Positions 10,676 to 21,832 are shown, counted from the stretch's first letter. The stretch is DNA of 64,000 nucleotides from Adiantum capillus-veneris (GCA_014529385.2 CM043968.1:6353501-6417500), one strand, 5' to 3'. Numbers and translations: made by a program. Notes: generated by a model from the sequence alone, not told the origin.

Positions 10676-11161
10676 AAAACTTATGCACTCGTACGACGAC
10701 AGTTTTACTGGCCAGGTTTGCATGGGTATGTTCAAGACTATGTCTTGCATTGCCAAAAGTGTCAAGTTAATAAAGCAGAGCGCCTGAAAGGAGGAGGACT
10801 CTTACATCCTTTAGAGATTCCCAATGGTAAATGGGCAAGTATCTCCATGGATTTTATTGTGGGTTTACCAACCACTATTCGAGGACATGACTCGATATGG
10901 GTGGTCGTAGACCGGTTGACTAAACTTTGTCGGTTTATTCCAACCAAGTCAACCATTAAGACTCCAGAATTAGCTAAGTTATTTGTGGACAATCTTTACC
11001 GGTTGTATGGATTTCCAAGTAACATTGTGAGTGACCGTGATCCCAAGTTTAACAGTCATTTTTGGAGGGCTATTTTTAAACGATTGGGTACACAACTTAA
11101 TTTAAGTACACTGATCATCCTGAAACAGATGGTCAGACGGAACGAGTCAACCGAGTGCTAG
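10676..11161 (+). pseudogene. Element A integrase catalytic core
   Basis: Completes the HHCC finger (CQKCQVNK) and gives the first two catalytic Asp residues: SMDFIVGLPT and IVSDRDPKFNSHFW. A frameshift just before DGQTERVNRVLEDML puts the catalytic Glu into the next frame, so the core is broken. Confidence 0.85.
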
Positions 11162-11916
11162 AGGATATGCTACGAGCATACGTTAGCAAGAAGCAATCAG
11201 ATTGGGAAGATTATCTTCCTATTCTTGAGTTTGCATATAATAGTGCTAAGCATGTTACAACTGGTTTTAGTCCATTCATACTTATGTATGGTTTTCAACC
11301 TAGATCACCAGTGACGGTGGGGTTGGCAACTGAGAAGCTCCAACAGGTCAAGGAGTTTCTCCAAGATCATATGGAAATGTTGAGACTTGATCGTCAAAAT
11401 GTTCGACAAGCACAGGATCGGTATAAGAAGTATGCTGATGAGAAACGTCGGCAAGTTACCTTCACGGAAGGTGAGAAGGTATTTTTGCGTGTGCCAAAGC
11501 ATTCAGAAAGTCTGAAGACTGGACCTACACCCAAATTATCTCCACGTTATTGTGGGTCATTCAAGATACTCAAGCGAGTTGGTGATAGGGCCTACAAACT
11601 TGAGTTACCTACGCACTCGCGTGTCCATCCGGTATTTCATGTAAGTCATTTACGTAAACGCTTGCATGGGGACGAAAATGTTATCGGCCAGCAAATATTG
11701 GTTGATTTCACTGAACCTCCCACTCAACCGCATGAACCTGAACGCATTTTAGATTTTCATGAACTCCGTACTCGTCATCATGTACGTAGTCAAGCTTTAG
11801 TCAAGTGGAAAGATCTCCTTGAAGAGGGTGCCACTTGGGAAAACATTAGTGTTCTTAAGAAGAAATTCCCCACTTTTGTTTTCGAGGACGAAAACGCTTC
11901 TCCAAGGGGGGAGTAA
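11155..11916 (+). CDS. Element A integrase C-terminus with chromodomain-like tail
   Basis: Begins with the third catalytic residue region (RVLEDMLRAYV), then YNSAKHVTTGFSPF, the GPF-like module with LSPRYCGSFKILKRVG, and HPVFHVSHLRKRL. The tail LVKWKDLLEEGATWENIS ... FPTFVFED is the degenerate chromodomain typical of plant chromoviruses, which steers integration to marked chromatin. Confidence 0.8.
   Translation: MLEDMLRAYVSKKQSDWEDYLPILEFAYNSAKHVTTGFSPFILMYGFQPRSPVTVGLATEKLQQVKEFLQDHMEMLRLDRQNVRQAQDRYKKYADEKRRQVTFTEGEKVFLRVPKHSESLKTGPTPKLSPRYCGSFKILKRVGDRAYKLELPTHSRVHPVFHVSHLRKRLHGDENVIGQQILVDFTEPPTQPHEPERILDFHELRTRHHVRSQALVKWKDLLEEGATWENISVLKKKFPTFVFEDENASPRGE
11903..11916 (+). promoter_or_regulatory. 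Element A polypurine tract
   Basis: CAAGGGGGGAGTAA directly before the 3' LTR start TGTCAGG; primes plus-strand synthesis. Confidence 0.75.
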
Positions 11917-11962
11917 TGTCAGGCCAAGGGCCAAACCAAGGGGTCACGGACTCGGCCAAGGG
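11917..11962 (+). repeat. Element A 3' LTR, truncated to about 46 bp
   Basis: Matches the first 45 bases of 6068-6209, then breaks into element D sequence (AGTGCCA...). The other two thirds are missing. Confidence 0.7.
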
Positions 11963-12186
11963 AGTGCCAGGGAGGGACCTATATGATCTTGCTCTGAGCC
12001 TAGACATCCTCTTACTATACGAATTCCAGTGCCAACCACTTCCTGTCTGCGGGTGAAACTACCGTTCACATTGGCCATACAATGTCCGACCATTTGAAAC
12101 TTCAAAAAGAGGGTCTCAAAAAGTAAACAAAAATCATTGGAAAGAAACCAACAACTAAGGTTAGCATTTGCCACGTCCTCATGACA
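11962..12186 (-). repeat. Element D left LTR, second part
   Basis: Matches 14524-14749 (GGAGGGACCTATATGATCTT and onward) and ends ...TCATGACA. On the minus strand this is the TGTCA start of the 3' LTR. Confidence 0.8.
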
Positions 12187-12580
12187 TACCCCCCTCTTGA
12201 AATCGCAAACGTCCTCGATTGCATACCATAAATACATGACACTGATGATCTTGTGTTGTTAGCACTCTTTTATCATTGCATGTATCCGCAAGAAAGACTG
12301 TCAAAGCATGTGTACAAATGAGTTAATGAGACCTTCATACTTTTGTCAAACTGTACACTGCTATTGCACTGAATCCATGAGTACATTTGATGTACTAGCT
12401 CTATCATTACCCCTCCTTTGCACACGTTGGGGTGGGGCATAAGTAGGATGTAACCCAAAGGCCTCAAGGTAAAGCTGCAATACATTTGGTGACTCTGATA
12501 GTTGATGCTCTTCCATCCACTTTGCATCCATAGGTGGATAGTTCTTGAACTTCACCACACAGCACCTTGCAACCTGTCCC
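12187..12580 (-). pseudogene. Element D polypurine tract and end of pol (chromodomain remnant)
   Basis: On the minus strand the polypurine tract TCAAGAGGGGGGTA (12187-12199) abuts the LTR as in element C. Next upstream is a chromodomain fragment MVKFKNYPPMDAKWMEEHQL ... SLYLEAF-type (about 12380-12558). It is the paralogue of VKFRNYPPIDAKWMEEGEL in element C (21340 on). Homology with C fades near 12580, which marks an internal deletion that removed most of gag-pol. Confidence 0.75.
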
Positions 12581-13060
12581 TTAACTTTTTACCTGTGCAA
12601 GAGGCTCTTGCCTCTGCAAACGAGCATAATTCCACAACCTGTGACGTACCACCCACGACCAAGTAAGCACGAATTTCAAGATGATTTACCAATGCGTCAT
12701 AGAATCCAAGCAATCGCCTCAGAGAATCGACAAGCAGCGTGTCACCTGGCATACCCACATCACTCCCACAGGAGATCTTGTGCCCAATCTACCACCGTGA
12801 GACCTCTCCCTATCTAATCTTGGTTCATACTTGCAAACCCTAAAAACGCAGCAAAAAATCAGCCCTAATTTGACCACTTTTTGGTAGGGCAAACATGAGG
12901 AATTTCATGTCTGTCCTTTGAAGAGTAACCCTCTTCCATAATGCCCTTCCCTTTGTCGGCCATAGTGTAATCCCACGTTCTTGTACTCTGTGTCTTTACC
13001 CAAAACAACCGAGGCTCACTCTTTGAGGAAAAAGTGATTGATGTCCTAGCGATGGAACCA
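12581..13060 (-). pseudogene. Element D gag start, leader and primer-binding site
   Basis: On the minus strand, TGGTTCCATC at 13051-13060 is the same primer-site core as in element C. Near 12960 an ATG gives MADKGKG, matching the MADRPDD start of C's Gag, followed by about 30 codons and then unrelated sequence. 12590-12640 contains an LTR-like fragment (GCAAGAGGCTCTTGCCT). Confidence 0.6.
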
Positions 13061-14749
13061 TGAATCCAGCCTATTCAATCCAAAAAGGGCGGTAGACCTT
13101 AGACTTAAACTTTATTTGCTTTCACCCATTTAATTTGTTGCCCACTTTCCTGTACTTTCAAGACACAACAAAGGGGAAAGGGATACATGCTGCTAGATTG
13201 CACCTGTATGAGAAGATCGACACCAGATTGGCCCCTAAATAGGAGGGTAAATTACAAAGTAAGGTCCTGGGAATTCTTCACGTGTATCCACCTAGATACC
13301 ATTCGATTTGGCCAACTTTCGGGAGCATAACAGCCCCAAAACTTGCGCCAAAACTAATTCCTCTACTGGAACTCGCTTCTACTGGCGTATACCCTCTGAT
13401 TCCTACCCAAAAACAATAAATTCAGCACGATGTATTTACTGGTTTTTGCCCTATTTTCAGCCCCAAACAGCCCCCTAATTGTTCTCTGCCAATGGGGCAT
13501 AATTCCCAATGGTCTTGGCGTCCGTATGGCTGAAAAACAATCAATTTACAGCGCATACACAGCGCTGAATTTGCACCTGTACGGTGAGGTTATGACACTC
13601 ACCGGTGCCTGCTTTGGAGTAGCAGTTAGCTACCCCTGTTCCTGCTCAAGGAGGCTCTTGCCTCAGCACAAAAGCATGAACCCACACAGCTGTACATCAG
13701 TCAAATGAAGAGCCCTCTTGTGGGGCATCACATGACTGCACGTAGGGGAGAGAGAGAGAGAGAGAGCAATGTGTACTGTGCAGGTCATCACTCCTAGCAC
13801 CACACTGTACATAGAGGGAAAGGAAGCACTCCATATCTCTTAACCTGTGAGATAGGCTCTCAATGAAGCATCCTCCCATCATAAATCGAGCGCCCCCTCT
13901 TCTGCCCTTAACCTGTAATGCATCTATGAACAAATAGATGCAAAAAGGGGAAGATTTCCATGGTTGCGAAAACCTGCGTATCGCTGAAAACGAAGCAAAA
14001 TAGCCCTGTAAACACGCATCTGATGCCTTCCAATGTTGAAAATGAGCTCCTTGGACCTAGGCAAAGTCATGGGAAGCTCAAAAATGGAGAGAAATGGCTG
14101 AAAATCATAGTTAACAGCCTCCAAAATTGCTCCAAAAAGTCAAATACGAGTTCTCTTCTCCTAGAATTGGTAAATTGACAAAAAAGTGTCACTTGGCACT
14201 CATACATGCAATTTTCCCGCATTTGGCTTCCCGCTTAAAAATCTCTCAACTGGTGCATGATTTGACTTTATAGAAGAGTAATAAAATGTTCCCATGGTCA
14301 TATCGAAGGAAATGACGCGAACACATTTCACGGCCCAAAATAGCAGTTCCCTAAATTTTAGGAAATGATTCCGTTGGGCTCCCATTGGTCTTCTGACCAT
14401 CTATCCTCATTGGGACCGCATCCAAAAATGCAATGCGGCCCAAATGCAAGATACTTTCAGTTGGTGATCCCACCTTGACTTTATGCTTTTATTGAGTTCA
14501 CTTCCTAGTATCCACCAACTTGCTAAGTGCCACGGAGGGACCTATATGATCTTGCTCTGAGACTAGACATCCTCTTACTATACGAATTCCAGTGCCAACC
14601 ACTTCCTGTCTACGGGTGAAACTACCGTTCACATTGGCCATACAATGTCTGACCATTTGCAACTTCAAAAAGAGGGTCTCAAAAAGTAAACAAAAATCAT
14701 TGGAAAGAAACCAACAACTAAGGTTAGCAGTTGCCACGTCCTCGTGACA
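13061..14749 (-). repeat. Element D right LTR (its 5' LTR)
   Basis: 1,689 bp, TGAATCCAGCC...CTCGTGACA on the plus strand, that is TGTCAC...TTCA on the coding strand. It is a diverged reverse complement of the C LTRs and matches the left LTR on both sides of element A. The stretch 14237-14523 has no counterpart on the left because of the deletion beside element A. Confidence 0.8.
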
Positions 14750-14850
14750 GCTTCTATTCCACAAGAGCTCAAAGGTTATGCAAAGAGCCAGATGCAAGCC
14801 ATGCGCAAAATATAGGATGAGTTTTTAGAGCTGGAAATGGCAAGAGGCAT
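14750..14850 (+). pseudogene. Gene X copy 1, part 2
   Basis: The gene X sequence resumes after element D (TATTCCACAAGAGCTCAAAG, frame IPQELKGYAKSQMQAMRK) and is closely similar to 58304-58398. It has an in-frame TAG (KI-stop-DEFLELEMARG). It stops at AAGAGGCAT, where element C begins. Confidence 0.65.
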
Positions 14851-16315
14851 TGTCACCAGCGTATGACTACTATCTACCCTTTTTGTTGATTTCTTTCTTA
14901 TTATTTATTTATTCACTTTTTGGAAACACCCCTCGGGAAATCTAACTGCCCTGCATTGCATAGCTAGTGTGGAACTGTTCAGAGGGAGTCGAGGCCTGAG
15001 GGCAAGAGAGCACTAAGATTGGACAAAGACTATGGTTAGCCAAAGTGGGGTCATTGACTAGCCAAAGTGGAATCCTTTGCTACAGAGGCTACATTTTAGT
15101 TCTTGGTGTGGCTGCAGTGTACAAAGAGGGTCAGATGACCTAGAAAGATACAATGGCAGCATCTCCTAAAATTTAGGCAACTGCTATTTTGGGACTTGAA
15201 AATGTGTTTGCGTCATTACCTTCGGAATGACAAGGGGAACATTTTATTACTCTGCCGTGAAGTCAAACGGGCAACCAGTCGGGAGATTTTTAGGCGGCAA
15301 CCCCGAAACGGGAAATAGCTTGTAAATGTGCCAAGTGGCACATTTCTGTGCACTTTCCTCATGCAAGAAGAAGTGGCGCTGAATTTATAACTGGGAGGCT
15401 CATTTTCAAGTTTCCATTCACAGGTTAAGATCTATGGAGTGCTTCCTTTCCCTCTTATGTACAGTGCGGTGCCAGGAGTGATGCCCTGCACGCTACGCAC
15501 TGCCCTCTCTCTTCCCTATGGCAGTATGTTATGCCCCTCTAGTGGGATTTTCAATTGACCAATGTACAATTGTATGGGTTCATGCACGATTGCCGAGGCA
15601 AGAGCCTCTTGCACACGTACTGTGGGGGATTAGCCGCAGGTACAGGTGATTTGGAGAGGTTTCACGTCCGAAATCTCGTCTGATTCAAAGGGCAAGTAGC
15701 CCTACGAGTGCGGGAGCTCGAGGACTTGCTACGGATGCGAACGACACGAGAAAAGGAGCCCGAAACAGTAAATTACAGTCTGCTGTGTATTTTTGCAGGT
15801 TTAGGGTTTTGGCCCTAAACGGACCCTAATACCCCCAAGAGATTCGGGGACGCGAGGGGACCACTGTACAGGTGATCTGACGCATTTTCGGGACTGAAAA
15901 CAGAGAATTTAGCGTGCTGCAGATTCTCGCCAGGTTTTGCAAAGTATCCATATGAGTCGGGAAAGTCATTCAATGCGTGGGAATACTGACTGTGAAGGGT
16001 CCTAGTACAGTAATGCTGCGAAAATCGGGCCGGAACAGTTGAAATTCATTCAAGGTTGTGCGGGGCAGCTTGTAGGGAACCACAATGTTTATTCCCTCTT
16101 TTAAACAATAAAGAAATACCGAAAGGGGCGCATACGTTAGGGGCCAGTCTGGTGTCGGTCTTCTCACACAGGTGCAATCTAGCCGCCTGTATCCCTCTCC
16201 GCTTTGTTGTGTCTTGAAAGTACAGGTAAAGTGGGCGACAAATTAAATGGGTGAAAGAAAATAAGGTTTAAGTCTAAAGTCTACCGCCTGTTTTGGATTA
16301 AATAGGCCGGTTTCA
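14851..16315 (+). repeat. Element C 5' LTR
   Basis: TGTCACCAGCG ... GGCCGGTTTCA. Matches 21986-23453 over its whole length with scattered differences. Confidence 0.92.
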
Positions 16316-16331
16316 TGGTTCCATCACCGAG
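16316..16331 (+). promoter_or_regulatory. Element C primer-binding site candidate
   Basis: TGGTTCCATCACCGAG directly after the LTR. The first ten bases are shared with element D. I cannot name the matching tRNA from memory. Confidence 0.6.
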
Positions 16332-16422
16332 ATTAAATCACTTTTTCCCATAAAAGTGAGCCTCGGTAAGTTTGGACTTGAAGACACAGGGGATCATAGA
16401 CCAGACATAGGAAATTGCAATT

Positions 16423-17148
16423 ATGGCTGACAGACCAGATGATGTGACTGAAGAGGTTTCCTCTTCGCAGGGTCAACAGACACATGAAGTGGGTGAGTCT
16501 TCAAGACCACCACAGACGGATGATGATATATTCATGACCCAGTTGGCTACTGTTGTGGCTATGTTCACACAAGTAATGCAGAACCCGAGGTTTTTAGCCT
16601 TTCTGCAACCTCCTCTTCCGTCTTAGCAAGTTGGGTCACTGGATCATATTCAAAAGCCTTTTAAGGCTCAAGCACAGGTGATTCATACTGCAGAGTCAAT
16701 GGAAACACCTGTACACTTGACGGAGAACATGCAGTCTCCACAACCTATGCATAAGGTGCAAGAACAGGTGGCTCAAATCCCAGTCTTTCAAGTTGTACCA
16801 GTTCAGCCAGCCACCTTTCAGCAGCCTATAGCTGGTTCTAATGGACAGGGAAGCAACCTACAGGCTATGCAACAAGTCTTCCCACCACCTTCAGTACACC
16901 CTGGCTATTTTGGAGGTGGATCGGTATTCCAGAGCATGGCTGGTCATGCACCTGGCAATCAGTTTTACACGCTAGGAACAGTGTTTGGGGGTGCTCAAAC
17001 GATGATGCCTAACCCCATGTACAGTGTCATGGGTATGCAACCAGGGTTTCAGAGCACTCAGGGCCAATTTGGGATGCCACAAGCAAATTTTGGTATGGCC
17101 GGAATTACAAATCAACAGCCAAATATGGCATTTCCAGGTCAAACTTAA
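16423..17148 (+). pseudogene. Element C Gag, N-terminal part
   Basis: Starts MADRPDDVTEEVSSS. A TAG at 16624-16626 interrupts an otherwise open frame. The middle is rich in Gln, Met, Phe and Gly (for example MGMQPGFQSTQGQFGMPQ), a prion-like low-complexity stretch. A frameshift near 17140 moves the frame to the one used by the rest of gag-pol. Confidence 0.7.
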
Positions 17149-18778
17149 TAGCGGTCAAGGAACACAGATGAACCCTAACAGTGTTCCCATGTTTCAGTCA
17201 CTTCCATATGACAACTTAACGCCATTGGAGAAGCCAACTCCGTACAAAGAAGGTGGCAAAAGTGTGGCATTCACGACCTTTACAGGGTTTGATGACAGGA
17301 AGAAGGCTCTCTCATTCCTCCAGCAGTTTGACAAGGACTATGCAAGGGGAAACTTTACAGAGGCTTCAAAGGTCCACAAGGCAGCCATTTTCTTGACAGG
17401 GAATGCGGGACAATGGTGGACAACTTTATTGCTTCAAGGGCAAGCTCCGTCCACATGGATTTACTTCAAGCAGATTTTTGCAGTAACATGGTTATCTGAT
17501 GACTTTGAAGCAGATGTCATGACAGAATGGCACCAGCTTAATGCTGCCACTTGCAAGAATCTGGATGACTACAATCGGAAGTTTTGGAAAGCTCTACTTC
17601 CAGTAACTTCCTATAGGTTTGTGCCATTGACAGAACAGATTGAAAAATACTATTGTGGCCTACCCAAAGGATTGAGAAAGTACTGCACGAAGACCAAAGT
17701 CACTACTTTGACGCAGCTCATCGAGGTAGCAAACACTGGCAATGGTTTGCTCAAGGCAGAAGATTGTGAATTTAATACTGGCGTCAAGGAAGGATCAACC
17801 AAGAAAAATTCAGCGAAGAAGCACGTTCCCAATGAGGTTCCTAAAGGGACTCAGGAGCCAGCCAACGCAGGGAAAGGCAAAGCTACGGTTGAATCAGAAA
17901 AGGGACCAGAAAAGAAATGGAAAAGACGTTTTCCTCGCAAGTCGGAAGAGCAAAAGAAGGTCCTGAGGTCAGAGAACAAATGCTTTATCTGTGAGCAACC
18001 TGGCCACATTGCTTATAATTGTCCTCAAAAGAAAAGGCCAGCTGATTCTGAAGACAAGGAAGACAAGAAAGGAAAGAAGCCCATGGCTGGTCTAGTGTCA
18101 GATATGGTGGGCGACAAGCCAAATTCAGATGCAAGTGAGCTTTGCAGAGCATGGGGAAAGGTGAGGGATCAAACAGTCCTTATTTTCTTTGATCCAGGTG
18201 CCAAAGCGAACTTCATTTCCCCAGAATTGGCTTCAAAGTTGAGAATCAGACCTGAAGAGATGGGGTATACATCAAAGGCAGGTTTGGCATGTCCTGGCCA
18301 TATAGAGGCTGTGACACCCATCATCGGAAAGTTGCGTCTACATATCCAGTCCTATGTAGATGCTGAAGAATTTTACATCATGCCACTGGACGGATGTGAT
18401 GTGTTGCTAGGTATTCCTTGGTTGTTTCGTGTACATGGAATCATGGATGCCTACAACAAAAAGATCATTGTACAGAGCAGGGGAAAGACTCACATTCTGG
18501 ATGTAAAGCTTGAAGGGGAGTCTATTCCCATTGTATCAGCTTCTGCTATTACTTCTATAATGAAAAAGCATCTTTCTGCATACTTGGTTTTTGCACGTGA
18601 AGTGTCAGATTGTGATGAATCAAATTTATCTGTGTTAGATAAAGAAAGGTCAATGTTTTTACAACAGTATAGTGATTGTTTTTCCGATTCATTACCGTCT
18701 CAATTACCGCCAGAGAGACCCGAGGAACATGCGATAGATTTGGTGCCATGCAGTAGCCCACCAAATAAGCCTTCGTAG
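17149..18778 (+). CDS. Element C Gag core, zinc knuckle and protease
   Basis: Enter the frame at about 17150 (KLNSGQGTQMNPNS). The gag core has KALSFLQQFDKDYARGNF and NAGQWWTTLLLQGQ. The zinc knuckle is CFICEQPGHIAYNCP. The protease has VLIFFDPGAKANFISPELA and CDVLLGIPWLFRVHG. The catalytic triplet reads D-P-G instead of D-S/T-G. The TAG at 18776-18778 separates it from RT in the same frame. Confidence 0.85.
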
Positions 18779-20242
18779 AGGGTTAGTGCGGCTCAACAGA
18801 AAGAGATAATGAGCCAAGTACAGGAGCTGTTAGACAAGGGGCTGATTCAGCCCAGTTCATCTCCATTTTGTTCTCCAGTGTTGTTGGTGCAGAAAAAGGA
18901 GGGCTCATGGCGTATGTGCATCGACTACCGTGCACTGAACAAGAATACCATCAAGAATAGGTTCCCTATACCTAGAATTGATGATATTCTGGACAAATTA
19001 GAAGGAGCAACTATTTTTATCAGGATAGATCTAAAGAGTGGGTATCATCAGATCCGCATTAGATCAGAGGATGTGCACAAGACTGCTTTTAGAACAACGT
19101 TTGGCCTTTACGAATTTTTAGTGATGCCCTTTGGTCTCACAAATGCTCCTGCTACGTTCAATAGGATGATGGACATAATTTTCTGTCCACACCAGCAGTT
19201 TGTTGGTACATTCTTTGATGACATGATAGTCTACTCAAAGAATGAAGAGGAGCATAGGCATCACTTGGCCATTGTGTTCAAAGAGCTACGTAGTCATAGG
19301 TTGCTCATCAATGCAAAGAAAAGTGATTTTTTTTTGGAAGAGATTCACTTTCTGGGACACATTGTCTCAAAGGATGGTGTTAGAATGGATCTTGCAAAAG
19401 TTGAAGCGATCAAGTCATGGCCAGATTTGAAGACGGTGCACGATGTCCAAAGCTTCGTGGGACTATGCTCCTATTACAGAAGGTTTATCCAAAATTTCGC
19501 TGAGATTGCTTCACCTTTACATGCTCTTCAAAAGAAGGCAGTCACCTTTAGATGGACACAGAAAGAGATTTCAGCTTTTAATCTCTTAAAGGAAAAGATG
19601 ACTTCAGATCCAGTCATTGTGTTGCCAGATCTTAGGAAGTCATTTGTGGTCCAGTGCGACGCCTGTGCTAGTAGCATTGGTGCAGTGCTAATGCAAGATG
19701 GCAGGGTAGTAGCCTATGAGATTAGAATCTTGCAAGGGCCAAAAAAGAGTATGCAAGTCTATGAAAAAGAACTGCAGGTCGTGATTCATGCGCTCTTAAG
19801 TTGGAAACACTACCTGCTAGGTGCAGATTTCGTTGTCCAAATGGACCATCAGACCTTGCGATACTTCTTGACACAGGCAAAGTTATCTGGGAAGCATATG
19901 AGATGGGCAAATATCTTGTCCATGTTCCACTTTCAGATTGTGCATGTGGAAGGCAAGAAGAACGCTGCACAAATTTCAGCTGTGTCAATTACTTATCATC
20001 ATGAACTTGATAGGGAAAAGTATGCAAATGATGAAGATTTTGCAAGGGTCTTCGAGCAGCTAATGGATGGACAACGTCATGAACACTATCTTGTCAAAGA
20101 TGGGTTCATGATGATGCATGGCAGATTGTGTGTCACAAAGCCATTGCAACGCAAAGTTATGGAAGAGAGTCATGTCCCACCGTATGCAGGGCATCGTGGT
20201 ATCGATGCTACAGTTAAAGCGGTTGAGACATTCTTCTACTAG
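18779..20242 (+). CDS. Element C reverse transcriptase and RNase H
   Basis: RT motifs: [61 protein letters not shown] and the catalytic FFDDMIVYS. RNase H: VVQCDACASSIGAVLMQDG and YEKELQVVIHAL, though the usual DALSR reads AQISA, a likely decay of the last acidic site. The integrase HHCC finger begins with ESHVPPYAGHRG. Ends at a TAG (20240-20242) in place of the expected Trp of FYWP. Confidence 0.9.
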   Translation, partial: RVSAAQQKEIMSQVQELLDKGLIQPSSSPFCSPVLLVQKKEGSWRMCIDYRALNKNTIKNRFPIPRIDDILDKLEGATIFIRIDLKSGYHQIRIRSEDVHKTAFRTTFGLYEFLVMPFGLTNAPATFNRMMDIIFCPHQQFVGTFFDDMIVYSKNEEEHRHHLAIVFKELRSHRLLINAKKSDFFLEEIHFLGHIVSKDGVRMDLAKVEAIKSWPDLKTVHDVQSFVGLCSYYRRFIQNFAEIASPLHALQKKAVTFRWTQKEISAFNLLKEKMTSDPVIVLPDLRKSFVVQCDACASSIGAVLMQDGRVVAYEIRILQGPKKSMQVYEKELQVVIHALLSWKHYLLGADFVVQMDHQTLRYFLTQAKLSGKHMRWANILSMFHFQIVHVEGKKNAAQISAVSITYHHELDREKYANDEDFARVFEQLMDGQRHEHYLVKDGFMMMHGRLCVTKPLQRKVMEESHVPPYAGHRGIDATVKAVETFFY

Positions 20243-21100
20243 CCTACATTGAGAAGAGATGTGGATGCCTTTGTGCAAGAATACCTAATATGCCAAAAGG
20301 TCAAGTTTGACAAGCAAAAGGCAACAGGGTTATTGCAACCATTACCTATTCCAGATAAACCATGGGAAAGTATTGCTATGGATTTTATCTTTGATCTTTC
20401 GAGAACGCAGACAGGAAACAATGGTATTTGGACCATCATTTGCAGATTCAGCAAGCAGGCTCATTTTATTCTTGTCAGGAAGAAGATAAAGCCAGATCAG
20501 ATGGCACACTTGTTTATGAGCAATATTTTCAAGTATCATGGCATGCCACAGTCAATTGTTAGCGACCGTGATCCACGCATGACAAGTTTGTTCTGGAGAG
20601 GCTTGTTTGAGAATATGGACACAACGCTCAAATTCTCTTCGTCATTTCATCCTCAAACAGATGGGCAATCAGAAGAAGCAAATTCTACTGTCCTAGGTCT
20701 GTTGAAGTGCTATGTGTCAGAGCATAAAGGAAAGTGGGAGCAATATTTGCCATTGGTGGAGTATGCATACAATAATAAAGTGCATTCATCAACTGGCAAG
20801 GCACCTTTTGAGATAGTTGAAGGTGGCAAGAAAGTTCCTCCTATACTGCATACAAAGGACAAGATATTTGAAGCAGACAAGTATGTTCAGGACATGGATG
20901 AAATGTACAAGAAGGTCAAAGTGGCCTTAGAAAAGCCTCAAACAAATCAAAAGAAAGCAACTGATCGTCACCGTCGTGAACTGGTATTTTCACTTGGTGA
21001 TTGGGTGCTTCTACGCTTTGAAAAGGCAAGGTTAAAGAAGATGAAGGGCAAGGAAAGAGTGTTTCCAAAGCTCAACATGAGTTACTATGGGCCTTTTTAA
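20243..21100 (+). CDS. Element C integrase
   Basis: Same frame after the TAG. The finger ends EYLICQKVK, where the usual CxxC has one Cys replaced. The core has IAMDFIFDLSR, IVSDRDPRMTSLFW and DGQSEEANSTVLG, so D, D and E are all present. It ends at a TAA (21098-21100), where YYGPF would normally run on into K-V-CDII. Confidence 0.88.
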   Translation, partial: PTLRRDVDAFVQEYLICQKVKFDKQKATGLLQPLPIPDKPWESIAMDFIFDLSRTQTGNNGIWTIICRFSKQAHFILVRKKIKPDQMAHLFMSNIFKYHGMPQSIVSDRDPRMTSLFWRGLFENMDTTLKFSSSFHPQTDGQSEEANSTVLGLLKCYVSEHKGKWEQYLPLVEYAYNNKVHSSTGKAPFEIVEGGKKVPPILHTKDKIFEADKYVQDMDEMYKKVKVALEKPQTNQKKATDRHRRELVFSLGDWVLLRFEKARLKKMKGKERVFPKLNMSYYGPF

Positions 21101-21519
21101 GTGTGCGACATAATCAGTGATGTTGCATATAGACTGAAATTGCCTGAGAGTTGGAAGATTCACAATGCGTTTCATGTGAGTCTTCTCAGACCCTATGTGG
21201 GTGATGTGCCAGAGGATATGCAGTTGAAGATCAGCCGGAAGCCGAGAAACTTGACGAGATCTTGGTCCCGGAACAGATTTTGGCACATAAAGAAAGAAAA
21301 GTGAAAGGCAAGGTTGCTAGGCGTTACTTGGTGAAGTTCAGAAACTATCCACCAATAGATGCTAAGTGGATGGAAGAAGGTGAACTTGTAGAGTCACCAA
21401 CTGTGTTATCACTTTACCTTGAAGCCTTCGATTTGCACCTTGACCCCTTGAGTTTCAAAGCTACATGGATTGCCAGTGTGACAATGGCTTCTGAAACAAA
21501 TGATATACATGGCATTTAA
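21101..21519 (+). pseudogene. Element C integrase C-terminus and chromodomain
   Basis: CDIISDVAYRLKLPE and IHNAFHVSLLRPYVG in frame 2. After a frameshift near 21245, frame 1 gives EKLDEILVPEQILAHK and a chromodomain with YLVKFRNYPPIDAKWMEE and LSLYLEAFD. Confidence 0.8.
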
Positions 21520-21832
21520 AATGAGCTCAAATGAAGTACCTGCTACATGAATGTTAGAGCTGTACAGATTGTCAGTTTGGCAATTGCTCTTATGGAATGT
21601 CCAAAAGTTTGGTTAGTGCTATAGAAGTGAGTATTTCTTGTCAGTTTGTCAAGGATACAATAATTGCTTCTATTAAAAGGTACATGTGTAACTGCATTCT
21701 TAAACTGTCGGTTTGGGTAAAGTGTTACTGGATCCAACGTGTACTAAAAGACTAGCAAAATGCGTAGCTACCATTTTGTCACTGGAAAGTTAATGACTCA
21801 AAGCATTGGGACAGGGTTCACACGCAGATAAT

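Larger units (their letters stand above)
6068..11962 (+). mobile_element. Element A: Ty3/gypsy chromovirus-type retrotransposon with very short LTRs
   Basis: Order: 5' LTR (6068-6209), PBS, leader, gag, PR, RT, RNase H, integrase, chromodomain-like end, PPT, and a 46-bp remnant of the 3' LTR. It sits in element D's left LTR. To its right D resumes at a point equivalent to 14524 rather than 14237, so a deletion removed the end of A's 3' LTR and about 290 bp of D; no TSD can therefore be read. At least three in-frame stops (8361, 8919, 10673) and two frameshifts make it dead. Confidence 0.85.
4872..14749 (-). mobile_element. Element D: internally deleted LTR retrotransposon, minus strand
   Basis: Bounded by a perfect 5-bp TSD, GCTTC (4867-4871 and 14750-14754). 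The uninterrupted site is preserved in gene X copy 2 near 58300. The left LTR (its 3' LTR) is 4872-6067 plus 11962-12186, split by element A. The right LTR is 13061-14749. Only about 870 bp of internal DNA survives, holding a chromodomain end of pol and a gag start. Both LTRs and coding remnants match the reverse complement of element C, so D and C belong to one family. It is non-autonomous in its present form. Confidence 0.85.
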
